Positions 63,798 to 64,000 of a DNA stretch of 64,000 bases are shown here, one piece after another. Location of the stretch: NCBI GenBank assembly GCA_944384825.1, contig CALWUT010000018.1, positions 62,001 through 126,000 on the forward strand, given 5' to 3'. The translations under genes and the position numbers were made by a program. Position 1 is the stretch's first letter. Every line of letters starts with the position of its first letter. This DNA comes from an uncultured Clostridia bacterium. GTDB lineage: Bacteria; Bacillota; Clostridia; Oscillospirales; Acutalibacteraceae. Under the pieces are notes generated by a model. It saw only the letters and a program-made list of their open reading frames with translations. It was not told the DNA's origin and did not search any database.

Positions 63798-64000
63798 CTA
63801 TTGATCTTTCTCTTTTAAAACTATGGTAACATGTGATGTCCTTTTTTTAATCCTATACGCTCTTCCCTTTGATACAGGTCTTATCCTCTTTATAATCGGA
63901 CCAGGACATACAAAACACTCAGACACATATAATTGTGTAATATCCATTTGGTTGTTATTTACAGCATTAGCTATAGCTGATTTTAATAACTTCTCAAGAT
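63798..64000 (-). CDS. rplV: 50S ribosomal protein L22 (C-terminal part only)
   Basis: The window edge cuts this gene; the visible 66 codons end in TAG at 63798-63800. [37 protein letters not shown] and [11 protein letters not shown] are the L22 C-terminal half. It directly precedes rpsC, in standard order. Confidence 0.95.
   Translation of the reverse strand, partial: LEKLLKSAIANAVNNNQMDITQLYVSECFVCPGPIIKRIRPVSKGRAYRIKKRTSHVTIVLKEKDQ

Overview
The window looks like part of the chromosome of a low-GC, endospore-lineage Firmicute (Clostridia) living as an obligate intracellular energy parasite. The ribosomal genes carry firmicute signatures: L27 has a cleavable N-terminal extension next to its protease Prp, there is an L21 leader, and the infA-map region includes a clostridial KOW gene. 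spoIIR is a sporulation gene. The parasite inference rests mainly on a plastid/Rickettsia/Chlamydia-type ATP/ADP translocase (14306-15814), a strongly AT-rich genome, a K+-dependent-type membrane pyrophosphatase and several exported candidate effectors. From memory this fits the clostridial endosymbionts of termite-gut protists described as Candidatus Improbicoccus and relatives, but that placement is an inference I could not test.

Layout. 1-1.3 kb: two exported proteins on the minus strand, one a zinc phospholipase C-like enzyme. 1.4-4.4 kb (plus strand): ychF, type-4 uracil-DNA glycosylase and a P-loop ATPase. 4.4-12.9 kb (minus): two small ORFs behind a consensus promoter, mrnC, obg, rpmA, prp, rplU with its leader, sigA, dnaG, a dGTPase-like gene, a YigZ/IMPACT gene and rpmE. 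13-15.8 kb: a CrtO-like membrane protein, an anchored unknown protein and the ATP/ADP translocase. 16.2-17.3 kb (plus): rpmB and an OGG-like glycosylase. 17.3-19.6 kb (minus): spoIIR and a TPM-domain/LemA pair.

19.6-38.8 kb is the centrepiece: a contiguous, co-directional contractile injection system (eCIS, phage-tail-like) of about 14 genes. It has a sheath, two tube-like proteins, a T4_baseplate-type protein that probably continues into a DUF6760-like domain by -1 frameshifting on T_TTT_TTC, hub and spike, a gp25-like wedge, two baseplate-J-type proteins, a gpI-like protein and a conserved 597-aa eCIS protein with an Ig-like end. Three lineage-specific, Lys/Asn-rich, probably helical proteins (312, 208 and 893 aa) are interspersed; the 893-aa protein sits where a tape measure would. 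No AAA+ ATPase, LysM, PAAR or tail terminator is visible here.

39-48.5 kb (minus): an orphan MazF-like toxin, an exported GNAT, two ASCH proteins, a PH-domain gene broken at a T7 run, tRNA-Val, tRNA-Glu and tRNA-Met, hemW, lepA, a glycosyltransferase with an N-terminal signal/anchor, pnp and rpsO. 49-51 kb: hppA. 51.2-64 kb: the rplQ-to-rplV ribosomal superoperon, apparently without rpmD (L30), whose place holds a consensus-like promoter.

A plausible joint picture, marked as inference: Tlc imports host ATP, the pyrophosphatase energises the membrane, and the injection system plus exported enzymes (phospholipase, acetyltransferase, glycosyltransferase) act on the host cell. Promoter calls come from matching -35/-10 hexamers with 17-bp spacing by eye; terminators and inverted repeats were paired by hand.
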